Source: an uncultured Bacilli bacterium
GTDB taxonomy: Bacteria; Bacillota_I; Bacilli_A; RF39; UBA660
Length of the DNA: 9,851 nucleotides
Direction of reading: 5' to 3'
NCBI GenBank assembly: GCA_948750805.1
Contig: CAPZYV010000030.1
Coordinates: 1-9,851, forward strand
In this document: positions 1 to 7,720 of the stretch, in pieces
Numbering within the stretch: position 1 is the stretch's first letter
Layout of the letters: each line of letters opens with the position of its first letter
Notes under the pieces: model-generated
Database searches by the model: none
The model's input: the letters and a program-made list of their open reading frames with translations, nothing else
Told to the model about the DNA's origin: nothing
Program-made: the position numbers and the translations under genes

Positions 1-1
1 A

Positions 2-169
2 ACAAATAAGATTAAATATTATACAGATAAAGTGTATACTGATGAAGAAATAATTGCCATAAATGAAGCTTTAAGTTTAAAATTAAAAATGAGTAGTTTG
101 GCTATTAGAACCAATTACTTTAGTTACTTAGATAAAAAGTTAAGTAGCTATTCCACTTCCAAAGAATAA
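2..169 (+). CDS. C-terminal end of an unrecognised protein (5' partial)
   Basis: An open reading frame enters from the left edge and gives about 55 residues before a TAA stop. The tail contains TDEEIIAINEALSLKLKMSS and ends YSTSKE; it looks like a soluble, helical, lysine-rich C-terminus. I do not recognise the family. In many Bacillota dprA lies just upstream of topA, but this tail does not show a winged-helix pattern I could assign to DprA. Only 28 bases separate its stop from topA and I see no terminator there, so it is probably co-transcribed with topA. The frame is supported by plausible amino-acid composition and by the absence of stops, but the evidence is short. Confidence 0.6.
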   Translation, partial: TNKIKYYTDKVYTDEEIIAINEALSLKLKMSSLAIRTNYFSYLDKKLSSYSTSKE

Positions 170-197
170 AAAATCGCAATAAAAGAAAGGAAAATAT

Positions 198-2222
198 ATG
201 AATAATTTAGTAATAGTTGAATCTCCAGCTAAAAGTAAAACTATTGAAAAATATTTAGGTAAAGATTATAAAGTAGTATCTAGTAAAGGTCATATTAGAG
301 ATTTAGCAACTACAGGGAAATATGGCTTGGGAATAGATATTGAAAATAATTTCGCCCCTAATTATGTTCCTATTACAGGCAAAAAGAAAGATATAGCTGC
401 TTTAAAAAAGATGGCAAAGGAAAGCAGTAAAGTAATACTTGCAACTGACCCTGACCGAGAGGGAGAAGCAATTTCTTGGCATCTTTATGATGAACTAGAA
501 CTTAAAGACTCAGAATATGAAAGAGTAGTATTTAATGAAATAACAAAAGATGTTGTTATAAATTCGATTAATAATCCACGGAAAATTGATATGGATTTAG
601 TTAAATCCCAAGAAACAAGAAGAATGCTTGACCGAATTATTGGTTTTAGATTAAGTAAATTAATGCAAAGAAAGACTGGTGGCAAAAGTGCTGGTCGTGT
701 TCAAAGTGTCGCTTTAAAATTAATTGTTGACCGCGAACGAGAGATTTTAGCTTTCGTGCCAGAAGAATATTGGACAATTGAAGCCGATTTTAAAGATTTT
801 AAAGCAAGTCTTGAAAAATATCATAATAAAAAAGTTGAAATTCATAGTGAGGCTGAAGCCGATGAAATTTTAAATAAACTATCTTTATCTTTTAAAATTG
901 ATAGTGTTGAAGAAAAAGAAAAGATGAAAAGACCTAAAGACCCATTTAGAACTTCTACTCTTCAACAAATGGCTGCTAATCGTCTTAATTTTTCTTCAAG
1001 TAAAACAATGCAAATTGCCCAGAAGCTATATGAAGGTATGAATATTGGTAAAGAGACTGTCGGTTTAATTACTTATATGCGTACAGATTCTACGAGACTT
1101 AGTGAAGTATTTGTGGATGATACTAAAAAGTATATTAAAGGTAAATATGGCGATGAATATGTAGGTAGTGTCAAATCTTCCAAAGAACCAAAAGGAGCTC
1201 AAGATGCGCATGAAGCAATAAGACCTACAAGTATTATGAGAACACCGGAATCAATTAAAGAATATTTAAGTAATGATGAATATAAATTATATCGTCTGAT
1301 ATATATTAGAAGTTTAGCTTATTTAATGAGTAGTGCTAAAACTTTAGCTACAACAGTAAATCTAGAAAATAATGGTTATATGTTTAAAGCCACAGGAAGT
1401 GTTTTAAAATTTGATGGTTATTTAAAAGTTTATAGTGAATATGAAGATTCAGAAGATGTCATATTACCAGATTTAAAAAATTATCAAAGTAATACGATTG
1501 TAGCTAATATTATTGAAAAGTTCCAACACTTTACAAAGCCAGCAGCAAGATATACAGAATCGAGTTTAATTAAAGAAATGGAAAGTCTTGGAATAGGGCG
1601 CCCAAGTACATATGCAACAATTATGAAAACTATTAAAGATAGAGGATACGTAACCATTGATGATAAAAAGTTTTATCCAACGGAAATCGGTTTTGAAACA
1701 ACAGATAAACTCCAAGAATTCTTTAGTGGAATTGTTAATGTTGAATATACAGCTAATATGGAAACCGAACTTGATGAAATAGCAGATGATAAAAAGAATA
1801 ATATTGAAGTTTTAATAAAATTTTATGATGAATTTGCTCCATTAGTTGATAAAGCTTTTAAAGAAATGGAGAAAAAAGAACCAGAAAAAACTGGGGAAGT
1901 TTGTCCTGAGTGTGGGAGTGAACTAGTTGTTAGAAGTGGACGATTTGGAGAGTTTGTGGCATGTAGCAATTATCCTACTTGTAAATATATCAAAAAAGAA
2001 GAAAAAACAAATGAAGTAGTAGCAAAATGTCCAAAATGTGAACATGATATTGTCGCTCGTCGTACAAAAAAAGGTAAAACTTTTTATGGCTGTTCCAACT
2101 ACCCTAAGTGTAATTATGCAACTTGGTATGAACCAACTGGAGAGATTTGTCCAAATTGTAATAATTTATTAGTTAATAAAAATAAAAGCATCATATGTGA
2201 AGATTGTGGCTATACTAAATAG
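198..2222 (+). CDS. topA: DNA topoisomerase I (type IA), TopA
   Basis: This enzyme relaxes negative supercoils by cutting one DNA strand through a transient 5'-phosphotyrosine bond. The 674 residues carry the full bacterial layout. The TOPRIM domain begins with VIVESPAKSKTIEKYLG (residues 5-21) and includes the magnesium-binding DPDREGE (D84, D86, E88). The active site is GLITYMRTDSTR with catalytic Tyr293. Three C-terminal zinc ribbons follow, with cysteines at 569/572/589/595, 611/614/632/638 and 651/654/667/670. The start is ATG with AAGAAAGG seven bases upstream and the conserved TOPRIM strand four residues in. The length is usual for Firmicutes TopA and nothing is missing. It lies 28 bases after the preceding gene with no visible promoter of its own, so it is probably transcribed from further left. 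Family assignment is very secure. Confidence 0.98.
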   Translation: MNNLVIVESPAKSKTIEKYLGKDYKVVSSKGHIRDLATTGKYGLGIDIENNFAPNYVPITGKKKDIAALKKMAKESSKVILATDPDREGEAISWHLYDELELKDSEYERVVFNEITKDVVINSINNPRKIDMDLVKSQETRRMLDRIIGFRLSKLMQRKTGGKSAGRVQSVALKLIVDREREILAFVPEEYWTIEADFKDFKASLEKYHNKKVEIHSEAEADEILNKLSLSFKIDSVEEKEKMKRPKDPFRTSTLQQMAANRLNFSSSKTMQIAQKLYEGMNIGKETVGLITYMRTDSTRLSEVFVDDTKKYIKGKYGDEYVGSVKSSKEPKGAQDAHEAIRPTSIMRTPESIKEYLSNDEYKLYRLIYIRSLAYLMSSAKTLATTVNLENNGYMFKATGSVLKFDGYLKVYSEYEDSEDVILPDLKNYQSNTIVANIIEKFQHFTKPAARYTESSLIKEMESLGIGRPSTYATIMKTIKDRGYVTIDDKKFYPTEIGFETTDKLQEFFSGIVNVEYTANMETELDEIADDKKNNIEVLIKFYDEFAPLVDKAFKEMEKKEPEKTGEVCPECGSELVVRSGRFGEFVACSNYPTCKYIKKEEKTNEVVAKCPKCEHDIVARRTKKGKTFYGCSNYPKCNYATWYEPTGEICPNCNNLLVNKNKSIICEDCGYTK

Positions 2223-2253
2223 TCACTTTTCTAATGCTTTTTAATAGGTAATC

Positions 2254-2282
2254 TTGTTTCAATTAAAGTTTTGAGTTATAAT
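2254..2282 (+). promoter_or_regulatory. Sigma-A-type promoter of the ABC transporter operon
   Basis: TTGTTT (2254-2259) and a perfect TATAAT (2277-2282) are separated by exactly 17 bases. They sit in the 98-base gap between topA and the ABC ATPase gene, which is preceded by AGAAAGG ten bases before its ATG. The -35 element is weak, and AT-rich DNA yields chance -10 boxes, so the call rests on spacing and position. I see no clear hairpin terminator for topA in this gap. Confidence 0.6.
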
Positions 2283-2320
2283 ATGAGTATTCACTTCCGC
2301 TACAGAAAGGAAATAAATAA

Positions 2321-3220
2321 ATGAATATATTAAAAGTAGAGAAACTTTGTAAAAAGTTTGGAAAAAAAGAAATATTAAAAAATGTTAGTTTTGAAATAAA
2401 TAAAGGGGATATACTAGCATTTATTGGGCCAAATGGAGCTGGTAAAACTACAACTATAAAGTGTATTTTAGGTCTTCAAAAAATAACTAGTGGGAAAGTA
2501 CTTATAAATGGATATGATATTAAAAAAGATTTTGTTAAAGCTATAAGAAAAGTTGGATGTATTGTTGAATCTCCAGATGTATATATGAATTTAACTGGTT
2601 ATGAGAATTTAAAAATGCAAGCTAGTTTATATGGTAGTGTTGATATAGAAAATTTAAATTATATAATTAAATTAGTTGGTTTAGAAAATAGAATAGATGA
2701 TAAAGTAGGAAAGTATTCATTAGGTATGAGGCAACGTCTTGGAATTGCAATTTCATTAGTTAATAATCCAGATTTATTAATATTAGATGAGCCAACTAAT
2801 GGTTTAGACCCAGAAGGTATTAAAGAACTTCGAGAACTTTTAATATCTCTTGCAAATAAGGGTATGGGCATTTTAATTTCTAGTCATAATTTAAGTGAGT
2901 TAGAAAGTTTTTGTACTAAAGTATGTATTATATCGCATGGTGAAAAATTAGAAGAAAATACGATTGAACATATTAAAGAAATTGATGAAAATAAATATAT
3001 AATTAAAGTAGATGATACTAAAAAAGTTAAAAAATATTTAAATAAAGTTGATAAAATTTTAGACAAAAATCATATAGAAATAATAAAAGATGAAAAAGAT
3101 ATTGCTTTATTTATTAAATTATTAGTTAATAATGATATTAGTATTTATGAAGTTAAAAAAGAAGAACTAAGCTTAGAAGAAGCATTTATAAAAAGAGCAG
3201 GAGGTAAAAAAATTGATTAG
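2321..3220 (+). CDS. ABC transporter ATP-binding protein, BcrA/DrrA type
   Basis: This is a cytoplasmic ATPase subunit that powers an ABC-2 type exporter. In order it shows Walker A GPNGAGKTT (36-44), a variant signature SLGMRQRL (133-140), Walker B LLILDEPTNGLDPEG with D156 and E157, and the switch histidine in SSHN (H189). The SLGMRQR signature and NGLDPEGI D-loop are typical of the bacitracin/lantibiotic-resistance and antibiotic-efflux subfamily (BcrA, NisF-like). The lysine-rich region after about residue 215 is the usual extension of these subunits. At 299 residues it has normal length. Its last eight bases overlap the permease gene, implying translational coupling. The substrate cannot be read from sequence: peptide antibiotics, lipids or bacteriocin self-protection are all possible, and no biosynthetic genes or two-component system are visible nearby. 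Confidence 0.93.
   Translation: MNILKVEKLCKKFGKKEILKNVSFEINKGDILAFIGPNGAGKTTTIKCILGLQKITSGKVLINGYDIKKDFVKAIRKVGCIVESPDVYMNLTGYENLKMQASLYGSVDIENLNYIIKLVGLENRIDDKVGKYSLGMRQRLGIAISLVNNPDLLILDEPTNGLDPEGIKELRELLISLANKGMGILISSHNLSELESFCTKVCIISHGEKLEENTIEHIKEIDENKYIIKVDDTKKVKKYLNKVDKILDKNHIEIIKDEKDIALFIKLLVNNDISIYEVKKEELSLEEAFIKRAGGKKID
3199..3215 (+). promoter_or_regulatory. Shine-Dalgarno site fixing a TTG start for the permease
   Basis: AGGAGGT (3199-3205), the strongest ribosome-binding site in the window, lies seven bases before TTG at 3213-3215, inside the end of the ATPase gene. No ATG occurs nearby in this frame ahead of the first membrane helix. Starting at TTG gives IRLIKAELKKLFSKKS, the usual basic amphipathic N-terminus of ABC-2 permeases. 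Confidence 0.85.
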
Positions 3221-4616
3221 ATTAATTAAAGCAGAACTAAAAAAATTATTTAGTAAAAAAAGTTTTTACATTGTGACTATTATTTTTATTCTTTATTCTC
3301 TTTTAACTAATATTATTTATAAAAAAATGGATGATTTATCTTTTAGATATGATGAAGTTGAAATAAATGATTTAAAAGCAATAAATAAAAATTTAGATAT
3401 AAATAAAGAAGATGATTTATTAGAATACGTTTCTAATTTGAGTATAATAGAAACAGAAGAATTAAAAGAAAAATTTAATGATGATGCAGCATCATATTTG
3501 ATTGATAATTATATATCATCACTAATAAGTGACCGTAATGATGCCAAATATATTAATAAAGATTTAGAATTTGAAACAAATATTAATTTAGAAATTAATG
3601 ACTTAATTAAAAAGATTAAAGATAATGATTGGCAATATTTTACTAAAGAGAAAATCAAAGAATATAATAGCTATATATTAAATACTAATAACGAAATTTC
3701 TATTAACAGATTTAAAGAAGTCATTAAATTAGAAGAATATCGTTTAAATAATAATATAGGATATGATACAGATAATTATTTATTCAAGGCTATTTTAGAA
3801 ATTGAAACTGACTTAACAGAATATCATAATTTACAAAATAAATCTAATTTAACTAAAAATGAAGAAGTTCGATTAGAGAGTTTAAAAGAAATGATGTTAA
3901 AAAACTATTATATTTTAGATAACAAAGTTGATATAAATAATAATAGTAGTTTAAATATGGTTTTAAGAAATTTTACAATTGAGTTTAGCTTATTTATTTT
4001 AATTTATGTTATCTTAATTTGTGGCTCGATTGTAAGTGAAGAATATAGCAAAGGTACAATTAAATATTTACTTACTAAACCTTACAAAAGAAGTACGATT
4101 TTAATGTCTAAATTATTATCAGCACTTTTATTGATACCAATAATTATTCTTTTTATGCTTATAATTGAAATTGTAGTAGGTGGGTTAATTTTTGGTTTTT
4201 CATCTTTAAGTATACCCGTAGTTATTTTCAATAGGGTAACAGATAATTTGATTACTTATAATGTTCTCATTTATACGCTTTTATCTTTATTAAGTGAACT
4301 TCCAATGTATTTAGTATTAGGAGCTTTATGTTTTGCTCTTTCAACTATTACAAGGTCTACTTCGGCTGCAACGACAATAACTTTCTTATTTTATTTAATA
4401 GGTGGAGTTATTTCGGAATTAGCCCTAACATATAATTGGCATATTTTTAAAGCTTTTGTTTCTATTCATTGGCGTTTTAGTTATTTAGTTGATTTTACAT
4501 CTAATCCCTATAATATTAATCCATGGATATCTTTATTAACTGTTCTAATCTATATTGGTGTAATATTATGTCTAGCCTTTATTTATTTTAACAAAAAAGA
4601 TGTAAAAAACATTTAA
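3213..4616 (+). CDS. ABC-2 family permease with large extracytoplasmic loop
   Basis: This is the membrane partner of the overlapping ATPase. The 467 residues show a basic cytoplasmic N-terminus and TM1 at about 17-36. A long hydrophilic, Asn/Asp/Lys/Glu-rich region (about 37-250) follows. Five further hydrophobic helices lie at about 253-275, 300-330, 349-380, 384-405 and 439-459. Between TM2 and TM3 lies the ABC-2 cytosolic motif, EEYSKGTIKYLLTKPYKRS, followed by SKLL. The topology (one helix, a large loop, then five helices) is known among ABC-2 permeases of Bacillota. The loop of roughly 215 residues is predicted to lie outside the membrane and may bind substrate. Sequence does not give the substrate. 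The start is TTG, coupled to the end of the ATPase gene. Confidence 0.9.
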   Translation: MIRLIKAELKKLFSKKSFYIVTIIFILYSLLTNIIYKKMDDLSFRYDEVEINDLKAINKNLDINKEDDLLEYVSNLSIIETEELKEKFNDDAASYLIDNYISSLISDRNDAKYINKDLEFETNINLEINDLIKKIKDNDWQYFTKEKIKEYNSYILNTNNEISINRFKEVIKLEEYRLNNNIGYDTDNYLFKAILEIETDLTEYHNLQNKSNLTKNEEVRLESLKEMMLKNYYILDNKVDINNNSSLNMVLRNFTIEFSLFILIYVILICGSIVSEEYSKGTIKYLLTKPYKRSTILMSKLLSALLLIPIIILFMLIIEIVVGGLIFGFSSLSIPVVIFNRVTDNLITYNVLIYTLLSLLSELPMYLVLGALCFALSTITRSTSAATTITFLFYLIGGVISELALTYNWHIFKAFVSIHWRFSYLVDFTSNPYNINPWISLLTVLIYIGVILCLAFIYFNKKDVKNI

Positions 4617-4649
4617 AATTAGTTATAATAAGTATAGGTAGTGGTTTAG

Positions 4650-5867
4650 ATGAAGTACAAGAATATAGATAATATAAAAAAATTAATTATAATAGCATTA
4701 AGCACTCTTTTGGTATTAATATTAGTATTATCTGTTCCTGGTAAAGAAGCAGTTTTAAAGACTTCTCAAAGTAATACAAGTGCTAAGAACATAATGGCAG
4801 TTATTAATAAAATAAAAAGTGATAATGCTAATTTAGAATTAGAATATGAAAGTGAAAATAATAATGTATTTAAAAGTCTTATTTTTAAAAATGTTTTAGA
4901 AGATAATTCTACATATAAAAGTATTATTATTGATACGAAAACAGGTAATGAAATTTCTTTTATTGATTTAATTATAGAAGATAAAAGAGATTCCTTTTAT
5001 GAAAAAGAATTAGAATTATTGCAAAATAAATATCCTACATTTATAACAAGTGCGATTAATGACAATAAAGCTTCAACTGGTTATAAAATATACTATGTTA
5101 AAGATAATGAAGTAATAATATATTATTATGATTATATTTATAGTGAGAATATAAATGAGGCTATCAGTTTAAGAATTAATTATAATGAAATTAGAGATTA
5201 TTTGAGTTTTAAACCAAATCTTGATAAAAATTATAAAAATGAAGATGGATTTAATTATTCTAAAGATAAGAAAGCTATTTCAATAACTTTTGATGATGGC
5301 CCAAGTAGAAGATTTAATCCTCTTATCTTAAAGACACTTTCTGATAATAAAGCTCGAGCTACATTTTTTATGGTAGGCTCAATGATGAATAGTTGTAATA
5401 AGTGTGTAGTAGAAACATATAAATCAGGAAATGAAGTAGCGTCTCATACTTATGAGCATATAAATATTAAAACGAATAAAATAGAAAAAGTAAATGAGAG
5501 CTTAGATAAAGTAAATGATATATACAACAGATTAACTGGGGATAATATAAAATATTTAAGGCCACCGTATGGAGCTTATAATAAAGTTAATTTAGATAAT
5601 GTAGCACTTCCTTTTATTCTTTGGAACTTAGATACTGAAGATTGGCGCTATAAAGACGTGAATCATATCGTAAATTATATTTTAAATAATGTTAGTGATG
5701 GTTCAATTATTTTAATGCATGAGCTATACGAGACTAGTTATGAAGCTTTAAAAATAGTATTGCCAAAACTTTATGCGATGGGATATCAAGTAGTAAGTGT
5801 AAGTGAGCTTGCTAGTCTTAAAGGAAGAAATTTAGAAGCAGGACATGCATATCGTAAAATACTATAA
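4650..5867 (+). CDS. Membrane-anchored polysaccharide (peptidoglycan) deacetylase, PdaC-like
   Basis: This carbohydrate esterase family 4 enzyme is predicted to remove acetyl groups from peptidoglycan amino sugars outside the membrane, a modification known to affect lysozyme sensitivity. A single N-terminal anchor (about 12-29) is followed by a region (about 45-190) resembling DUF4163/DUF3298, including VIIYYYDYIYSENINEAISL and NYNEIRDYL; B. subtilis PdaC has this arrangement. The NodB domain (about 205-395) has every motif: TFDDGP with D215 and D216, metal-binding SHTYEH (H266, H270), RPPYG (304-308), WNLDTEDW (325-332) and LMH with H357. The residue after H357 is Glu, where many relatives have Asp. 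The ATG at 4650 has only a weak AGG upstream. It starts 33 bases after the permease and may share its transcript. Whether it acts on MurNAc or GlcNAc is uncertain. Confidence 0.92.
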   Translation: MKYKNIDNIKKLIIIALSTLLVLILVLSVPGKEAVLKTSQSNTSAKNIMAVINKIKSDNANLELEYESENNNVFKSLIFKNVLEDNSTYKSIIIDTKTGNEISFIDLIIEDKRDSFYEKELELLQNKYPTFITSAINDNKASTGYKIYYVKDNEVIIYYYDYIYSENINEAISLRINYNEIRDYLSFKPNLDKNYKNEDGFNYSKDKKAISITFDDGPSRRFNPLILKTLSDNKARATFFMVGSMMNSCNKCVVETYKSGNEVASHTYEHINIKTNKIEKVNESLDKVNDIYNRLTGDNIKYLRPPYGAYNKVNLDNVALPFILWNLDTEDWRYKDVNHIVNYILNNVSDGSIILMHELYETSYEALKIVLPKLYAMGYQVVSVSELASLKGRNLEAGHAYRKIL

Positions 5868-6236
5868 ACCAATTTCTTCATCAATGGTATTAGCTCGATT
5901 AATTTCGACAAATAAAGTAATTATACCACCCACTAAAAATAGCAAAGCAGCAACTAAAGAAGCATGATTTAAGATGACTTCTTTTTTTGTTATTTCTTTT
6001 TTTAATGTATTTACATCTTCGTAATTAATAAATACAAAATATATATAAATAAAAAGAGCAACTGTTAAAACCGTAATATTTATAATACGATATTTTTTAT
6101 GAGCAACAGGATTTTTACTTAAAAGAAAATCTCTTTCAAATTTATCAGAAATAAGTGCAGCTATCGCAATAAATAAATAGACAACCCAAATCATATCTTC
6201 ATTATTTAATCTTTGTAATTTTACTCCAATATTCAT
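5862..6236 (-). CDS. Small three-helix membrane protein of unknown function
   Basis: A 124-residue protein on the minus strand. Hydrophobic segments at about 15-30, 50-70 and 91-110 are separated by charged loops (SDKFERDFLLSKN; YEDVNTLKKEITKKE). The composition fits a real membrane protein. I recognise no family. It is the only minus-strand gene supported here. Its TAG stop directly abuts the TAA stop of the deacetylase gene, so the two converge with a 6-base overlap and no terminator between them. Upstream of its ATG there is no Shine-Dalgarno sequence; instead a TATAAT ends five bases before the start codon, suggesting a leaderless or near-leaderless message. The first good alternative start would fall inside TM1, so the ATG at 6234-6236 is preferred. 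Confidence 0.78.
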   Translation of the reverse strand: MNIGVKLQRLNNEDMIWVVYLFIAIAALISDKFERDFLLSKNPVAHKKYRIINITVLTVALFIYIYFVFINYEDVNTLKKEITKKEVILNHASLVAALLFLVGGIITLFVEINRANTIDEEIGL

Positions 6237-6241
6237 ATTAA

Positions 6242-6270
6242 ATTATATGATATAATAGTTTTTTTATAAA
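6242..6270 (-). promoter_or_regulatory. Possible promoter of the small membrane protein, near-leaderless
   Basis: Read on the minus strand, TATAAT occupies 6247-6242 and a weak TTTATA occupies 6270-6265, 17 bases apart. The -10 ends five bases before the ATG, so transcription would begin at or next to the start codon. The surrounding DNA is almost purely A/T, so a chance match is a real risk. Confidence 0.35.
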
Positions 6271-6317
6271 AGATTTATATACAATAATTAATCAGTTTAC
6301 TATAAAAAGAAAAATTA

Positions 6318-6342
6318 AAGTTTTTAACAGTCATAAAAACTT
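6318..6342. repeat. Perfect 9-bp inverted repeat just upstream of the lipoprotein -35 box
   Basis: AAGTTTTTA (6318-6326) and TAAAAACTT (6334-6342) are perfectly complementary arms around a 7-base loop. The right arm ends one base before the TTGACA of the lipoprotein promoter. No gene on either strand ends nearby, so a terminator role is unlikely and an operator is the simplest reading. Factor unknown. Confidence 0.5.
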
Positions 6343-6343
6343 C

Positions 6344-6372
6344 TTGACATTATTGCAATAATAAGGTAAAAT
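6344..6372 (+). promoter_or_regulatory. Near-consensus sigma-A promoter of the lipoprotein/hydrolase unit, with internal palindrome
   Basis: A perfect TTGACA (6344-6349) and TAAAAT (6367-6372) are 17 bases apart. Transcription would start near 6379, giving a leader of about 30 bases that contains AGGAGG (6392-6397), 11 bases before the ATG at 6409. The spacer holds a perfect 14-base palindrome, ATTATTGCAATAAT (6349-6362). A protein bound there would block RNA polymerase, so this is a candidate repressor operator. Confidence 0.8.
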
Positions 6373-6408
6373 CTATAAAGTTTATAAAAAAAGGAGGGGG
6401 AAAGTATA

Positions 6409-7644
6409 ATGAAAAAATATACTTTACAACGTTTAGAATCTTTAGCTGTGGCTACTTCTTTAACTATTTCTTTAACTGCTTGTAATGGTAGTAAAGAAGG
6501 AAAAAATGATGAACTATATGAATCATATATTGCTATAAGTAATGCTAAAAAAGAAACAGATGCTCGTATAAGTGATTATGAATTAGAAAACGAGCGCCTT
6601 TCTGATGAAATAGAACAATTAGAGGAAGAATTAAATAGAAAAAAAGCTGAAATAGAAAGTTTAACGGAAAAGGCAGAATCCTATGCTTCTTTAATTTCTA
6701 AAGAAAAAGCTTACGCCTTATTAGATAAAAGCGAACTTTATGATAAAAAAACTAAAGAGTTTATTAAATGTTATTTAAGCGATAAAAGTGATTATGTAGT
6801 AATGTCATTATTATTACAAACTATAACTGGCGATAGTAGTCATCTTGCGAGAAATATAAATGGAGATAATGAACACGTACCTTTAACACCTATATATGAT
6901 AGCAATGAATTATTTATATTAGATAATTCTAAAGCTACTACAGGCATGATTAATGATTATGATGCCTTATACGTAAACATGAGATATTCAAACACTTATG
7001 GCAATTATAATGTATACGAAACCCCATTTGGCGTTATTATAGCTGATTCTAACAATAGAGTAGTCGCTTATACCACACAATATGGCCTAATCTCTGTTTA
7101 TGATTTAAATATTTCAATAGTTTCCTTTAATAGATTCTTAGAAAATATAGGATTGCCAAGTTATATAGCTTCTGAATATCTACCTGAAGATTTAGAAAGA
7201 GCAAAACTTGCTGTAAATAAAAAAATTGCTGGTTATCAAGAAGATGGTAAAACAAAAATGTCGAATGTCTTGGTTATGGACATGACATCTTGTAAAAATT
7301 ATTATCATACAGAAGGATATGCCCCATATTATTTTTTAGATTATATTGGGCCTAACGTTTTCAATACTTCCGAATTTTTATATCAAGATATATTTAATAG
7401 TGATGGATACTTTACATTAGATAGAGAATCAGGCGAATTTTTATATCAATATCCTGATTATTATAGTTATAATCGCAGTTTTTACTTAACAGAATATGAC
7501 TTTTTTGAAAGTCCTCTTAAACCATTATCTGACTTATTAAACGAAAAAAATATGCCAGAATCTATAAGCCACAAAGCATTTATAAATACTTCCGAATTAG
7601 CAGATATTTATAGTGCTTTAAAACCTGAAGAACCAGCAAGATAA
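6409..7644 (+). CDS. Secreted lipoprotein with coiled coil, unknown function
   Basis: The 411-residue product starts with a type II signal peptide: basic MKKYTLQR, a short hydrophobic core, and the lipobox LTAC with the lipidated Cys25. It should be anchored to the outer face of the membrane. Residues about 50-92 form a charged heptad-like coiled coil (ENERLSDEIEQLEEELNRKK). The remaining roughly 310 residues are rich in Tyr, Asn and Asp, with segments such as YVNMRYSNTYGNYNVYETPF and FLDYIGPNVFNTSEF; they look like a folded extracellular domain that I cannot assign. A strong promoter with two dyads and an AGGAGG ribosome site precede it. It is followed after 76 bases by the SleB-like hydrolase gene in the same direction, with no convincing terminator between, so the two probably form an operon. 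A role at the cell wall is inference from this neighbour. Confidence 0.85.
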   Translation: MKKYTLQRLESLAVATSLTISLTACNGSKEGKNDELYESYIAISNAKKETDARISDYELENERLSDEIEQLEEELNRKKAEIESLTEKAESYASLISKEKAYALLDKSELYDKKTKEFIKCYLSDKSDYVVMSLLLQTITGDSSHLARNINGDNEHVPLTPIYDSNELFILDNSKATTGMINDYDALYVNMRYSNTYGNYNVYETPFGVIIADSNNRVVAYTTQYGLISVYDLNISIVSFNRFLENIGLPSYIASEYLPEDLERAKLAVNKKIAGYQEDGKTKMSNVLVMDMTSCKNYYHTEGYAPYYFLDYIGPNVFNTSEFLYQDIFNSDGYFTLDRESGEFLYQYPDYYSYNRSFYLTEYDFFESPLKPLSDLLNEKNMPESISHKAFINTSELADIYSALKPEEPAR

Positions 7645-7720
7645 TTTTTAAAAAAACAATCTTTAAAATTGCTAATAAAATTTTATTTAAATCTATTTTA
7701 AAAGAAAAGGAGTTTTAAAA

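Noticed and set aside
485..685. Minus-strand open frame of 66 codons within topA
   Set aside because: Lies wholly inside a secure gene, has no family resemblance and is the usual antisense shadow of AT-rich codons.
2659..3066. Two minus-strand open frames within the ABC ATPase gene
   Set aside because: Antisense shadows of a conserved coding sequence with no recognisable domain.
4601..4629. TATAAT at 4624-4629 as a promoter for the deacetylase gene
   Set aside because: The -10 is perfect, but the best 17-base-spaced -35 (TGTAAA) matches the consensus at only three of six positions, and the DNA is nearly all A/T. Read-through from the ABC operon explains expression equally well.
7674..7687. 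AATAAAATTTTATT palindrome between the lipoprotein and hydrolase genes as a terminator
   Set aside because: A pure A/T dyad with no loop and no distinct T tract; such palindromes are expected by chance here.
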